Below are positions 1-5,835 of a stretch of DNA of 6,918 nucleotides, piece by piece (position 1 is the first letter of the stretch; each line of letters starts with the position of its first letter). A model generated the notes under the pieces. It searched no databases. It was given only the letters and a program-made list of their open reading frames with translations, and was not told where the DNA came from. The position numbers and the translations under genes are program-made. Source of the DNA: an uncultured Lachnospiraceae bacterium (GTDB lineage: Bacteria; Bacillota; Clostridia; Lachnospirales; Lachnospiraceae); the NCBI GenBank assembly GCA_902803015.1, contig CADCOL010000203.1, forward strand, positions 1 to 6,918, written 5' to 3'.

Positions 1-590
1 AGATGATTGATAATCTCAAGATTCTGCTCGTAGGTTTTTGCAAACCCCACGCCGGGATCGATGATAATGTTCTTTTTATCAACGCCCGAAGCGATTGCAT
101 CCTTGCAGTACTTCTTTAAGTCTTTCTTCACATCGGACATAAAATCAACGTAATCCATATTTGCGCGGTTATGCATAATCACGCACGGAATGCCTTTTTC
201 GGCAACCAGATCGCGCATCTTCGCATCGCCCTGCAGTGAACGGATATCGTTTACCATGTCACAGCCCGCTTCCACAGCGGCTCTTGCAACCAGGGAATCT
301 GCCGTATCCACGGAAATCGGAATGTCGAAATTCTTACGGATTCCTTCGATTACGGGAACCACGCGGGCAATCTGTTCTTCGCTCGTAACCGGAATATAGC
401 CCGGTTTCGTACTCTCTCCGCCGACATCAATAATGGATGCACCCTGGGCAATCATTTCCTCGCAGCGCTTTAATGCCGCGTCCGGATTATTGTATTTTCC
501 GCCGTCGGAAAAGGAATCCGGCGTCACATTCAGGATTCCCATGACATAGGTTTTATTCTTTACGTCAAAGTCAATTTTACCGATTCTCGT
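1..590 (-). CDS. folP: Dihydropteroate synthase (FolP), 3' end cut by window edge
   Basis: This cytosolic folate-pathway enzyme condenses 6-hydroxymethyl-dihydropterin diphosphate with p-aminobenzoate to form dihydropteroate, and is the sulfonamide target. About 196 N-terminal codons are in the window, out of a usual 260-280. Motifs appear in the family order: MGILNVTPDSFSDGG near residues 17-31 (first pterin loop), GGESTKPG (second loop), SVDT, NDIRS, MHNR and DPGVGFAKT close to the edge. No in-frame stop occurs in the visible part. The start is odd. A GAGGG at 602-598 lies 7 nt before an ACG codon (590-588), exactly where homologues start with a sequence like MRIGK; no ATG exists there. TTG at 596-594 is too close to that site, and ATG at 542-540 would remove the first beta strand. 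It lies about 35 bases after folE and is surely in the same operon. Function is certain; the start is not. Confidence 0.96.
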
Positions 591-602
591 AAGCAAGCCC
601 TC
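588..602 (-). promoter_or_regulatory. folP ribosome binding site followed by ACG at the expected start
   Basis: On the minus strand GAGGG (602-598) is followed by 7 nt and then ACG (590-588). The spacing is optimal for ACG and far too short (1 nt) for the in-frame TTG at 596. The site therefore argues that translation begins at 590, either on a rare ACG codon or on an ATG altered by one T-to-C change. Confidence 0.5.
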
Positions 603-625
603 ACAGTCTTTTTATTCTGCGCTTC

Positions 626-1204
626 CTATTCTTCATCATCGGAAGGCGTATGGTTTAAGAGTTTAAAGAACAAATCCTGCTTTCTTTCGTCGTTCTCGAA
701 AACGCCTCTTGTAACTACAGTTGTAGTTTTGCTTCCGGGTTTCTTCACACCTCTTGCCGTCATACAAAGATGCTCTGCTTCCACGAGAATCATCACACCC
801 TGCGGCTTTAATTCCTCCATGATGGCATCCGCAATCTGCGCGGTCATTTTTTCCTGAATCTGTAAGCGTCTTGCGTAGGTCTCCACGCATCTTGCAAGTT
901 TGGAAAGCCCGACCACCTTGCCGTTCGGAATATATGCGATATGTGCCTTGCCGAAGAACGGCATCATGTGATGCTCACACATCGAGTAAAATACGATGTC
1001 CTTCTCAAGAACCATTTCGTTGTTTTCAGCCTGAAATGTGCGGCTTAAGTGATTCGAAGGAGCGTCGTCGTAGCCTGCCATCAGTTCCGTATACATTCTG
1101 GCAATGCGGTCCGGCGTATCCTTCAAACCTTCTCTTGCGGGATCTTCACCGATTCCCTCCAGGAGAAGTTTTACCGCTTCTCTCACTTTAGCTTCGTCTA
1201 CCAT
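626..1204 (-). CDS. folE: GTP cyclohydrolase I, zinc type (FolE)
   Basis: This enzyme converts GTP to 7,8-dihydroneopterin triphosphate and formate, the first committed step of folate (pterin) synthesis. The 192-residue product has the FolE1 family length. The zinc ligands of the E. coli enzyme (Cys110, His113, Cys181) match Cys76 and His79 in the string [10 protein letters not shown] and Cys147 in EHLCMTARG, with identical spacing. [10 protein letters not shown], the GLSKLAR block and the C-terminal TRGVF/FFKLL block are also present. The start at 1204 is set by GGAGG at 1218-1214, 9 nt upstream. A longer in-frame form from 1234 would overlap folC and has no such site. The stop is TAG, 5 codons after an acidic SDDEE-like tail begins. 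The ribosome binding site lies just inside the end of folC, implying translational coupling. It is the metal-requiring type IA enzyme, not the zinc-independent FolE2. Confidence 0.97.
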   Translation of the reverse strand: MVDEAKVREAVKLLLEGIGEDPAREGLKDTPDRIARMYTELMAGYDDAPSNHLSRTFQAENNEMVLEKDIVFYSMCEHHMMPFFGKAHIAYIPNGKVVGLSKLARCVETYARRLQIQEKMTAQIADAIMEELKPQGVMILVEAEHLCMTARGVKKPGSKTTTVVTRGVFENDERKQDLFFKLLNHTPSDDEE

Positions 1205-1218
1205 GGATCTATACCTCC
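1204..1218 (-). promoter_or_regulatory. folE ribosome binding site that fixes the start
   Basis: GGAGG (1218-1214) stands 9 nt before ATG 1204-1202. It overlaps the last codons of folC (stop TAG 1211-1209), so the two genes are separated by only 4 bases. It decides for the 1204 start over the in-frame codon at 1234. Confidence 0.85.
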
Positions 1219-2648
1219 CATTTAGCGCCGTCACGGCACTTTTTGGATTGTTTCGCGATTAAGTCATAGGCATCCCTTAATTTGCCCTGATAGGACAGGG
1301 AACCGAACGCAAGAATAACTCCCTGCTCCCCGGCCATCATTACGGCCTCTTCCAGCGCTTCTTCCACGGAATCCGCCGCCGAAACGTTGGGATTAACTTC
1401 CCTTACGATTTGCGCCAGTTCAAACGCCGGCATGCCTCTTTTATTGTTCGGGGGAGTGACCGTAATTACGGCCGCAGCCCTTGTTACACTAAGGCTTACA
1501 ATCTCTTCCGCCGCCTTATCTTTTAACACTCCCATTATATAAATAATTGGGCAATTTGTAAAATAATTGTCCACTGTTTTCATAAGCCTTAAAACCGCAT
1601 CGGGATTGTGTGCTCCGTCTGCGATGACAAGGGGCTTTTTGCCGAGAATTTCAAAGCGCGCGGGCCATTTGGTTTCTTTTAAGCCCTTGCGTGTCTTTTC
1701 GTCGTTGATCTTTATTCCGAGGTTCTTTAAAGCTTCTACGGCTTCCAGCGCCACGGATGCGTTCTCCGGCTGGAACTCGCCGAGCATGGAAAGCTCGACT
1801 TTTTTGTATGCTTTGTAGGAGAACCGTTGTGTCAGGCGTGCCGGGAGACGCGATGTTCCTGCTGCGCTGCCTTCCGCCGGAGTCCCCGGTTCTTTCGCAG
1901 AGCCGGCTCGTCCTTCCGGTTTGGCTGCTTTCTGCCTGTCGCTCCTGCCGAAATCCGACAGTACATCCGCCCTGTCAACTTCAATCAGGTTCGCACCGGC
2001 ATGCTTCGCACACTCTTTTTTCAAAACCTTAAGCACAGATTCTTCCTGCGGTGCAGAGACAACGACCGTGCCGTCCTTTATGATGCCTGCCTTCGTTTCG
2101 GCAATCTCCTCAAGATTGTTTCCGATTATGCCGACATGATCGAGACTGACGGAAGTAATCACGCAAAGTAACGGCTTTTCGATAACATTGGTTGCATCTT
2201 CCCTGCCGCCCATGCCGACTTCAATCACGCAAAAATCGCAGTTTTTATCGCGCAGGTACTGAAAAGCCATCACAGTTTCGATTTCAAATGCCGTAGGATG
2301 CAAAAAGCCGTCCGCTACCATGGAATCCGAGGCTTCAAAAAGTGCAGACAAATACTCCGCCACCTTCACTTTCGGAATGTAGACCCCGTTTACCTGAATG
2401 CGTTCGCGATAATCCAGAACCGCGGGAGAAATATATCTTCCCACGCGATAACCGTTTGCCTGCAAAGCGCCCGCAAGAAACGAAGAAACGCTTCCTTTGC
2501 CGTTTGTTCCGGCAACATGAATCACCTTCAAATCCTTCTCGGGATTGCCGGTTCTTCGAAGCAGTTCCGTCATGCAGTCAAGCCCCAGGCGGCTTCCGAG
2601 CGCCGCGGTACGTGTATTCAATTGTTCCAGTGCGTCATCATATTTCAT
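1209..2648 (-). CDS. folC: Bifunctional folylpolyglutamate / dihydrofolate synthase (FolC)
   Basis: This ATP-dependent Mur-ligase-type enzyme adds glutamate to dihydropteroate and further glutamates to folates, retaining them in the cell. The 479 residues contain the P-loop [10 protein letters not shown] (44-53), the [15 protein letters not shown] substrate block (74-88), [12 protein letters not shown] (143-154), [11 protein letters not shown] (167-178), then ARFEIL and DGAHNP (344-349) opening the C-terminal Mur-ligase domain, and AFGSLS near the end. It is longer than the usual 420-440 residues. The extra length sits at about residues 231-272, a Lys/Ala/Gly/Pro/Ser-rich stretch between the ATPase core and the beta strand that normally continues toward the linker. 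No Shine-Dalgarno is visible before ATG 2648, and a GC-rich hairpin ends 13 bases upstream. The start still fits homologues ([10 protein letters not shown]). It is the first gene of a folC-folE-folP run. Confidence 0.96.
   Translation of the reverse strand: MKYDDALEQLNTRTAALGSRLGLDCMTELLRRTGNPEKDLKVIHVAGTNGKGSVSSFLAGALQANGYRVGRYISPAVLDYRERIQVNGVYIPKVKVAEYLSALFEASDSMVADGFLHPTAFEIETVMAFQYLRDKNCDFCVIEVGMGGREDATNVIEKPLLCVITSVSLDHVGIIGNNLEEIAETKAGIIKDGTVVVSAPQEESVLKVLKKECAKHAGANLIEVDRADVLSDFGRSDRQKAAKPEGRAGSAKEPGTPAEGSAAGTSRLPARLTQRFSYKAYKKVELSMLGEFQPENASVALEAVEALKNLGIKINDEKTRKGLKETKWPARFEILGKKPLVIADGAHNPDAVLRLMKTVDNYFTNCPIIYIMGVLKDKAAEEIVSLSVTRAAAVITVTPPNNKRGMPAFELAQIVREVNPNVSAADSVEEALEEAVMMAGEQGVILAFGSLSYQGKLRDAYDLIAKQSKKCRDGAKWEV
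1833..1958 (-). other. Low-complexity insert within folC (about residues 231-272)
   Basis: Roughly 42 codons encode a run rich in Lys, Ala, Gly, Pro, Ser and Arg (for example [16 protein letters not shown]). It is flanked by ordinary FolC sequence: EVDRADVL before and RFSYKAY after. The codons look more G+C-rich than the surroundings. It is in frame and probably a flexible surface loop. It has no recognisable domain. Confidence 0.6.
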
Positions 2649-2656
2649 AATTAAGT

Positions 2657-2682
2657 AAAACGGGGACCGTTTCCCGGTCCCC
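2657..2682 (-). terminator. GC-rich hairpin between PH-domain gene and folC
   Basis: Arms 2662-2669 and 2675-2682 are perfect 8-bp complements (GGGGACCG / CGGTCCCC on the minus strand) around a 5-nt GGAAA loop. They are followed on the minus strand by G and then only four T (2660-2657). The T tract is short, so it may be a partial terminator or attenuator that lowers fol transcription from the upstream promoter, or an RNA-stability element. It lies only 9 bases past the PH-gene stop and 13 bases before the folC start. Confidence 0.6.
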
Positions 2683-2690
2683 CGCCTGAT

Positions 2691-3248
2691 TTACGTCATA
2701 TCCACGTCTGAAATATCGCCAGCGCCGATATTCAGCATATTCAAGGTTCTTCTCTTTAATCTTGCCACTTCGGAATTCTTCAGGATATAGTTCTTTACAT
2801 CCTTGGAATTCTTAATGTTTTTCAACACAATCTCGGGGTTCGTCGTATCGCCCGTATAGCAGATGACATCGCCCAGGGCGGACATACGCTGCCAAACCGT
2901 GGATTTTAACTTCACGTCCACAATTTTGTACATGTAGCAGTCATTCTCCTGCTTGCTGAAAAGGCCCGTATCGACAGTCAGAATATCTTTGTTGATGGAA
3001 TAAGTAGTGAAGGTCCAGGGCAATCCAAAAAGCACCCAGCGTTTCTTTTCGACAATCTCGCCGTCCACCTCATCGATTAAGGATTCAATCACTTTTTCCT
3101 TTGCAAGTTCTGCCTTCGCCTTGATGTCTTCCGGTTTCTCCGCGTTATGAATCGCATGATCTTCCAGACCAACCGTTTCTTCCGCCAATGCTACGGCTTC
3201 CTGCGCAGGTTGCGTAACTTCCAACAATTCTTTGTTTTCGTCTGCCAT
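2691..3248 (-). CDS. Small bacterial PH-domain protein, function unknown
   Basis: The 185-residue product has no signal peptide or clear membrane helix. Residues 1-60 are acidic, Ala/Glu/Lys-rich and predicted helical. Residues about 68-160 resemble the bacterial pleckstrin-homology fold of the bPH_2/YdbS type: a Trp-containing first strand (RWVLFGLPWTFTTYSI), then ILTVDTGLFSKQ (the family's 'rl.i..Gl..r' turn), then MYKIVDVKLKSTVWQRM, and GDVICYTGD followed by PEIVLKNIKNSKDV. This match is by pattern, not by alignment search. Bacterial PH proteins are often membrane- or envelope-associated, but this one lacks membrane helices, so its partner is unknown. ATG 3248 has AGAGAGG 8 nt upstream. 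It has its own promoter (3298-3306) and is followed by a hairpin and then the fol genes. No functional link to folate or pyrimidine synthesis can be seen. Confidence 0.72.
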   Translation of the reverse strand: MADENKELLEVTQPAQEAVALAEETVGLEDHAIHNAEKPEDIKAKAELAKEKVIESLIDEVDGEIVEKKRWVLFGLPWTFTTYSINKDILTVDTGLFSKQENDCYMYKIVDVKLKSTVWQRMSALGDVICYTGDTTNPEIVLKNIKNSKDVKNYILKNSEVARLKRRTLNMLNIGAGDISDVDMT

Positions 3249-3297
3249 ATTTCATACCTCTCTCATATGTGAGCTGTATCCATCGGAAACTGTAATT

Positions 3298-3306
3298 ATT
3301 ATAACA
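3298..3306 (-). promoter_or_regulatory. Extended -10 promoter for the PH-domain gene / fol cluster
   Basis: On the minus strand TGT-TATAAT (3306-3298) is a perfect extended -10 element (TGn plus the consensus hexamer). A convincing -35 is absent, as is common for extended -10 promoters. It would start RNA near 3291, about 42 bases before ATG 3248. No terminator is visible between pyrI and this site, so pyrBI read-through could also reach these genes. Confidence 0.65.
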
Positions 3307-3307
3307 C

Positions 3308-3324
3308 AATTGCCCCGTAATTGC
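3308..3324 (-). repeat. Direct repeat GCAATT x2, 11-base period, upstream of the -10
   Basis: GCAATT occurs at 3324-3319 and 3313-3308 on the minus strand, one helical turn apart, in the region directly upstream of the extended -10. The position would suit a regulator binding one face of the helix, but six-base repeats are short and may be chance. Confidence 0.3.
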
Positions 3325-3338
3325 TGAAAAATCGCGAA

Positions 3339-3785
3339 TTATTGGACAACCGTTTTCACACGCTGCGAATATTTCTCTTCGCAATACTTGCAGCGGTAAA
3401 TCTCTTTCTTTTCGTCCGCCAGAACGAAAATATGAGGCAGGCCCTGCTCAATCGAGGTGATGCATCTGGGGTTCTTGCATTTGAAGACACCTTTGATTTC
3501 CTTCGGAAGAACCAGTTCCTTCTTCTCCACGATTTCGCCGTCCTTCACCACGTTTACGGTGATGTTGTGATCGACAACAGCAAGAATATCCATGTTCAGT
3601 TCGTCAATCGGGCATTCGACTTTCAGGATGTCCTTCTTGCCCATTTTACCGCTCTTGGCGTTCATAATCATTGCCACGGTGCAGTCCTTCTTATCAAGAC
3701 CGAGATTATAATAAAGTGTCAGGCTTTTGCCCGCCTCGATGTGGTCGAGTACGAAGCCTTCTTCGATTTTGCCTACGTTTAACAT
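3339..3785 (-). CDS. pyrI: Aspartate carbamoyltransferase regulatory subunit (PyrI)
   Basis: This is the allosteric, zinc-binding partner of PyrB. In the E. coli complex PyrI dimers bridge two catalytic trimers and carry the CTP/ATP feedback site. The 148 residues begin MLNVGKIEEGFVLDHI, the nucleotide-binding N-terminal domain. The four zinc cysteines follow at 103, 108 (CKNPRC), 132 and 135 (CKYC), with the same spacing (5, 24, 3) as E. coli Cys109, 114, 138 and 141. The start ATG 3785 is preceded by AAGGAG, which overlaps the pyrB stop with 3 bases between the genes, so synthesis is probably coupled to give matched subunit amounts. Its presence predicts a feedback-regulated holoenzyme rather than the free PyrB trimer of Bacillus. 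Confidence 0.97.
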   Translation of the reverse strand: MLNVGKIEEGFVLDHIEAGKSLTLYYNLGLDKKDCTVAMIMNAKSGKMGKKDILKVECPIDELNMDILAVVDHNITVNVVKDGEIVEKKELVLPKEIKGVFKCKNPRCITSIEQGLPHIFVLADEKKEIYRCKYCEEKYSQRVKTVVQ

Positions 3786-3788
3786 ATC

Positions 3789-4709
3789 CTACTCCTTTAC
3801 TTCAATTCCAAGCAGCGTCAGAATCAATGCCATTCTGACATACACGCCGTACTGAGCCTGTTTAAAATATGCAGCCCTCGGATCCTCGTCCACCTCGACG
3901 GAAATCTCGTTCACACGGGGAAGGGGATGCAATACAAGGCAGTCCGGTTTCGCCTTCTCCATTTTTTCCGTTGTGAGGATGTAGAAGTCTTTTAAGCGGA
4001 CATAATCTTCCTCGTTGAAGAAACGCTCTCTCTGCACTCTTGTCATGTAGAGAAGGTCCAGTTTCGGCATAACGCTCTCGAGGCTGATGACCTCTTCGTA
4101 AGTAATGCCGTTCTCTTTTAATTTATCGGTGATGTAATCCGGGATTTTTAATTCTTCCGGAGAGATGAATACGAAGTGAATGCCCTCGTAACGCATCAGG
4201 GCGTTAATCAGGGAGTGCACGGTACGGCCGAATTTTAAGTCGCCGCAAAGACCGATTGTAAAATTACCGAGCCGTCCTTTCATCGAACGGATCGTAAGCA
4301 AGTCCGTCAGCGTCTGCGTCGGATGCTGATGTCCGCCGTCACCTGCGTTAATCACGGGAATGCCGGATTTCGATGCCGCAACCATCGGTGCACCTTCTTT
4401 GGGATGACGCATCGCGCAGATATCTGCATAGCAGGAAATCACGCGAATGGTATCGGAAACGCTTTCTCCTTTTGCCGCGGAAGAAGAATTCGCATCGGAG
4501 AAGCCTAAAACGCTGCCTCCGAGATTCAGCATGGCCGCCTCAAAAGACAGTCTTGTTCTGGTACTGGGTTCATAGAAGCATGTCGCCATCTTCTTGCCTG
4601 CACAGGCATGCGCATACTTCTGTGGATTCTTCTCGATGTCGTTCGCAAGATCAAACAACTGATCCAGTTCTTCGACCGTAAAATCCAGGGGACTCATTAA
4701 ATGTCGCAT
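3789..4709 (-). CDS. pyrB: Aspartate carbamoyltransferase catalytic subunit (PyrB)
   Basis: It joins carbamoyl phosphate and L-aspartate to make N-carbamoyl-L-aspartate, the second step of pyrimidine synthesis. The 306 residues match family length. Visible motifs are [13 protein letters not shown] (carbamoyl-phosphate loop, residues 45-57), SSSAAKGES with the catalytic-loop lysine at 80, [14 protein letters not shown] (124-137), [12 protein letters not shown] (156-167), and HPLPR (261-265) in the aspartate domain. The start is ATG 4709: AAAGGAG lies 7 nt upstream, whereas the in-frame ATG at 4715 is only one base from it. Homologues also begin near this [10 protein letters not shown]. It is the first gene of a two-gene operon with pyrI. 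The RNA leader from the predicted promoter is only about 25 bases, so there is no room for a PyrR-type attenuator. Confidence 0.97.
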   Translation of the reverse strand: MRHLMSPLDFTVEELDQLFDLANDIEKNPQKYAHACAGKKMATCFYEPSTRTRLSFEAAMLNLGGSVLGFSDANSSSAAKGESVSDTIRVISCYADICAMRHPKEGAPMVAASKSGIPVINAGDGGHQHPTQTLTDLLTIRSMKGRLGNFTIGLCGDLKFGRTVHSLINALMRYEGIHFVFISPEELKIPDYITDKLKENGITYEEVISLESVMPKLDLLYMTRVQRERFFNEEDYVRLKDFYILTTEKMEKAKPDCLVLHPLPRVNEISVEVDEDPRAAYFKQAQYGVYVRMALILTLLGIEVKE

Positions 4710-4723
4710 ATACATTCTCCTTT
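4709..4723 (-). promoter_or_regulatory. pyrB ribosome binding site that fixes the start
   Basis: AAAGGAG (4723-4717) is 7 nt before ATG 4709-4707. The neighbouring in-frame ATG 4715 is one base away from it and cannot be served by the same site, so the shorter form is preferred. Confidence 0.8.
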
Positions 4724-4739
4724 CACACTTACGCTTAAA

Positions 4740-4768
4740 ATTATACGATATTCCTGCGATATTCACAA
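4740..4768 (-). promoter_or_regulatory. Sigma-A promoter of pyrBI
   Basis: Minus strand: -35 TTGTGA (4768-4763), a 17-bp spacer (4762-4746), and a consensus -10 TATAAT (4745-4740). RNA would start near 4733, leaving about 24 leader bases before ATG 4709. It lies just past the terminator of the GTPase genes, so pyrBI forms an independent transcription unit. Confidence 0.82.
4746..4764 (-). repeat. Tandem 8-bp direct repeat filling the pyrB promoter spacer
   Basis: GAATATCG occurs at 4764-4757 and again at 4753-4746 on the minus strand, separated by CAG. The period is 11 bases, about one helical turn, and both copies are perfect. Together they occupy the -35/-10 spacer, which is a classic place for a repressor or a DNA-twisting activator. 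No known operator is recognised. Confidence 0.5.
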
Positions 4769-4798
4769 GAAAAAAGCCGTTTGAAACCGCTGTTTTTT
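4769..4798. terminator. Imperfect A/T-flanked dyad, possible second terminator
   Basis: Arms 4776-4782 and 4784-4790 pair with one internal C-C mismatch. They are flanked by six A (4770-4775) and six T (4793-4798), so a T run follows the dyad on either strand. The stem is weak. It could be a decayed backup to the strong terminator upstream, or an A-tract element just above the pyrB -35. Confidence 0.35.
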
Positions 4799-4803
4799 GT
4801 TCT

Positions 4804-4831
4804 AAAAAAGTCACCGCAAATGCGGTGACTT
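4804..4831 (-). terminator. Strong intrinsic terminator after the GTPase pair
   Basis: On the minus strand AGTCACCGC (4830-4822) pairs perfectly with GCGGTGACT (4817-4809) around a 4-nt ATTT loop, followed by six T (4809-4804). It begins 5 bases after the TAG of the second GTPase gene. It is directional, because the plus strand lacks a T run. It separates the GTPase unit from pyrBI. Confidence 0.92.
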
Positions 4832-4835
4832 AAAT

Positions 4836-5765
4836 CTAAACTAAATTAATAATTTCTTCCTTCGGAGCAGCCGCAGGAGTGATCTCGGAAATATAAAGGA
4901 CGGGACCTACACCCTTGTAATCTGCCCAGAATTCATGTTTGACCGTAGCGGTCACATTGTACCACTTGCCGTCTTCAATGTCCTGCGCCTTACCGTACTT
5001 GCCGATAAAACCAAGGAAAGCGATATCTTCCGCACAGCAGGTCATGGCATGACGTCCGGGAACGAAACATCCCGCGTGGAAGCCCTGGGGCTTTGCCACG
5101 TGAGCTAAGAATTTGACGATTTTACCTTCGTAACGGTCCGGCGTATCGAGCATATCGAAGAACCATATACCGTAGGTCGAATCGGTCAATTCGATGGTAT
5201 CCTTCGAAACATCGAACGGAAGCTCCTCTTCCATCGTTGCGGTCACTTCGCCGTTCTTGTCTTCAAAAATGATTTCCGCATCTCGGTTTAATGCGCGCAT
5301 GTTGCGCTTGTAAGATGCCAGTTCTTTGATGCCGTCGCAGCGGTTAAAAATAATCAGCTCCGACTTGCGCACCATATCGCCGATCATCGAGCGCATATTC
5401 GTGTAATACATCGGCCAGGTGGAGGCATCGATAATCGTAATCTGCTGGTTCACCTTCCAGTGCCAGGGAAGCTTTAAATTCGCCATCGGCCACATGCCGT
5501 TGTATTCGACAATGATTCGCTCGGGTTTATGTCTTTTCTCGATTTCAATGAGCTTCGAGCCGATGAAATCTTCCTTTTTCTCAATCACTTCCACCACGGT
5601 GTTGTGCTTGGCAAGGAGCGCCTCTTCGTACTCGTTCTCGCCCTCTTCGCAAAGCAGAATCAGAGTCTTTCCCTTGGTCTGGAAATACTCCTGCTGCATG
5701 GTGAATTTGATGAATTCCGTTTTTCCGCTTTCAAGAAAACCGTTAATGATAAATACGGGCTTCAT
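4836..5765 (-). CDS. Divergent G3E (CobW-like) GTPase fused to a DUF1980/YcgQ-like domain
   Basis: The 309-residue protein opens with the Walker A GFLESGKT (9-16). PERIIVEYNGMWPMANL (81-97) aligns with PQRILIEPSGVGKLSDV of the upstream GTPase, then ITIIDAS (109-115) and a guanine-recognition-like NRCD (141-144). The GCxCC metal motif of the family is absent; EKKEDF occupies that place. From about 215 the sequence changes character: EGKIVKFLAHV, RHAMTCCAEDIAFLGFIG (Cys243-Cys244), DGKWYNVTATV, and a terminal PAAAPKEEIINLV. This order resembles the C-terminal DUF1980 part of TIGR03943/YcgQ proteins, usually partners of the YcgR/UPF0718 permease; the match is from memory. The start ATG 5765 has AAGGAG 7 nt upstream. 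A role in metal handling is inferred. It could instead be a substrate-binding relative without real GTPase activity. Confidence 0.75.
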   Translation of the reverse strand: MKPVFIINGFLESGKTEFIKFTMQQEYFQTKGKTLILLCEEGENEYEEALLAKHNTVVEVIEKKEDFIGSKLIEIEKRHKPERIIVEYNGMWPMANLKLPWHWKVNQQITIIDASTWPMYYTNMRSMIGDMVRKSELIIFNRCDGIKELASYKRNMRALNRDAEIIFEDKNGEVTATMEEELPFDVSKDTIELTDSTYGIWFFDMLDTPDRYEGKIVKFLAHVAKPQGFHAGCFVPGRHAMTCCAEDIAFLGFIGKYGKAQDIEDGKWYNVTATVKHEFWADYKGVGPVLYISEITPAAAPKEEIINLV

Positions 5766-5781
5766 GACTGTTCTCCTTCAC

Positions 5782-5824
5782 GCGTCCCAAGACGCCGTAA
5801 TATCCTGTGCTGCAGGTTGCAGCA
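5782..5824. repeat. Two small hairpins in the spacer between the GTPase genes
   Basis: A 7-bp perfect stem with a 3-nt loop (5808-5824, TGCTGCA/TGCAGCA) and a 5-bp G+C-rich stem with a 4-nt loop (5782-5795, GCGTC/GACGC) stand side by side. Neither is followed by a T run, so they are not good terminators. The second ends just before the ribosome binding site (5778-5773) and could tune translation or RNA decay between the two genes. Confidence 0.35.
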
Positions 5825-5835
5825 TCTTCTTTATT

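Noticed and set aside
190..399. Plus-strand small open frames at 190-399, 871-1191, 1567-2171, 2298-2654, 3321-3782, 4323-4681 and 5419-5906
   Set aside because: All lie antisense to confidently identified genes and lack ribosome sites or recognisable motifs.
1205..1234. Longer FolE starting at 1234
   Set aside because: It overlaps the end of folC and has no ribosome site, whereas GGAGG is ideally placed for 1204.
4710..4735. PyrR-binding attenuator in the pyrB leader
   Set aside because: Only about 25 bases lie between the predicted transcription start and the ATG, too few for an antiterminator/terminator structure.
4710..4814. N-terminal extension of PyrB to an in-frame start at 4814
   Set aside because: It would run through the promoter and into the terminator stem; homologues and the ribosome site place the start at 4709.
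5782..5824. Terminator between the two GTPase genes
   Set aside because: Hairpins exist but no T run follows either on the minus strand, so termination is not supported.
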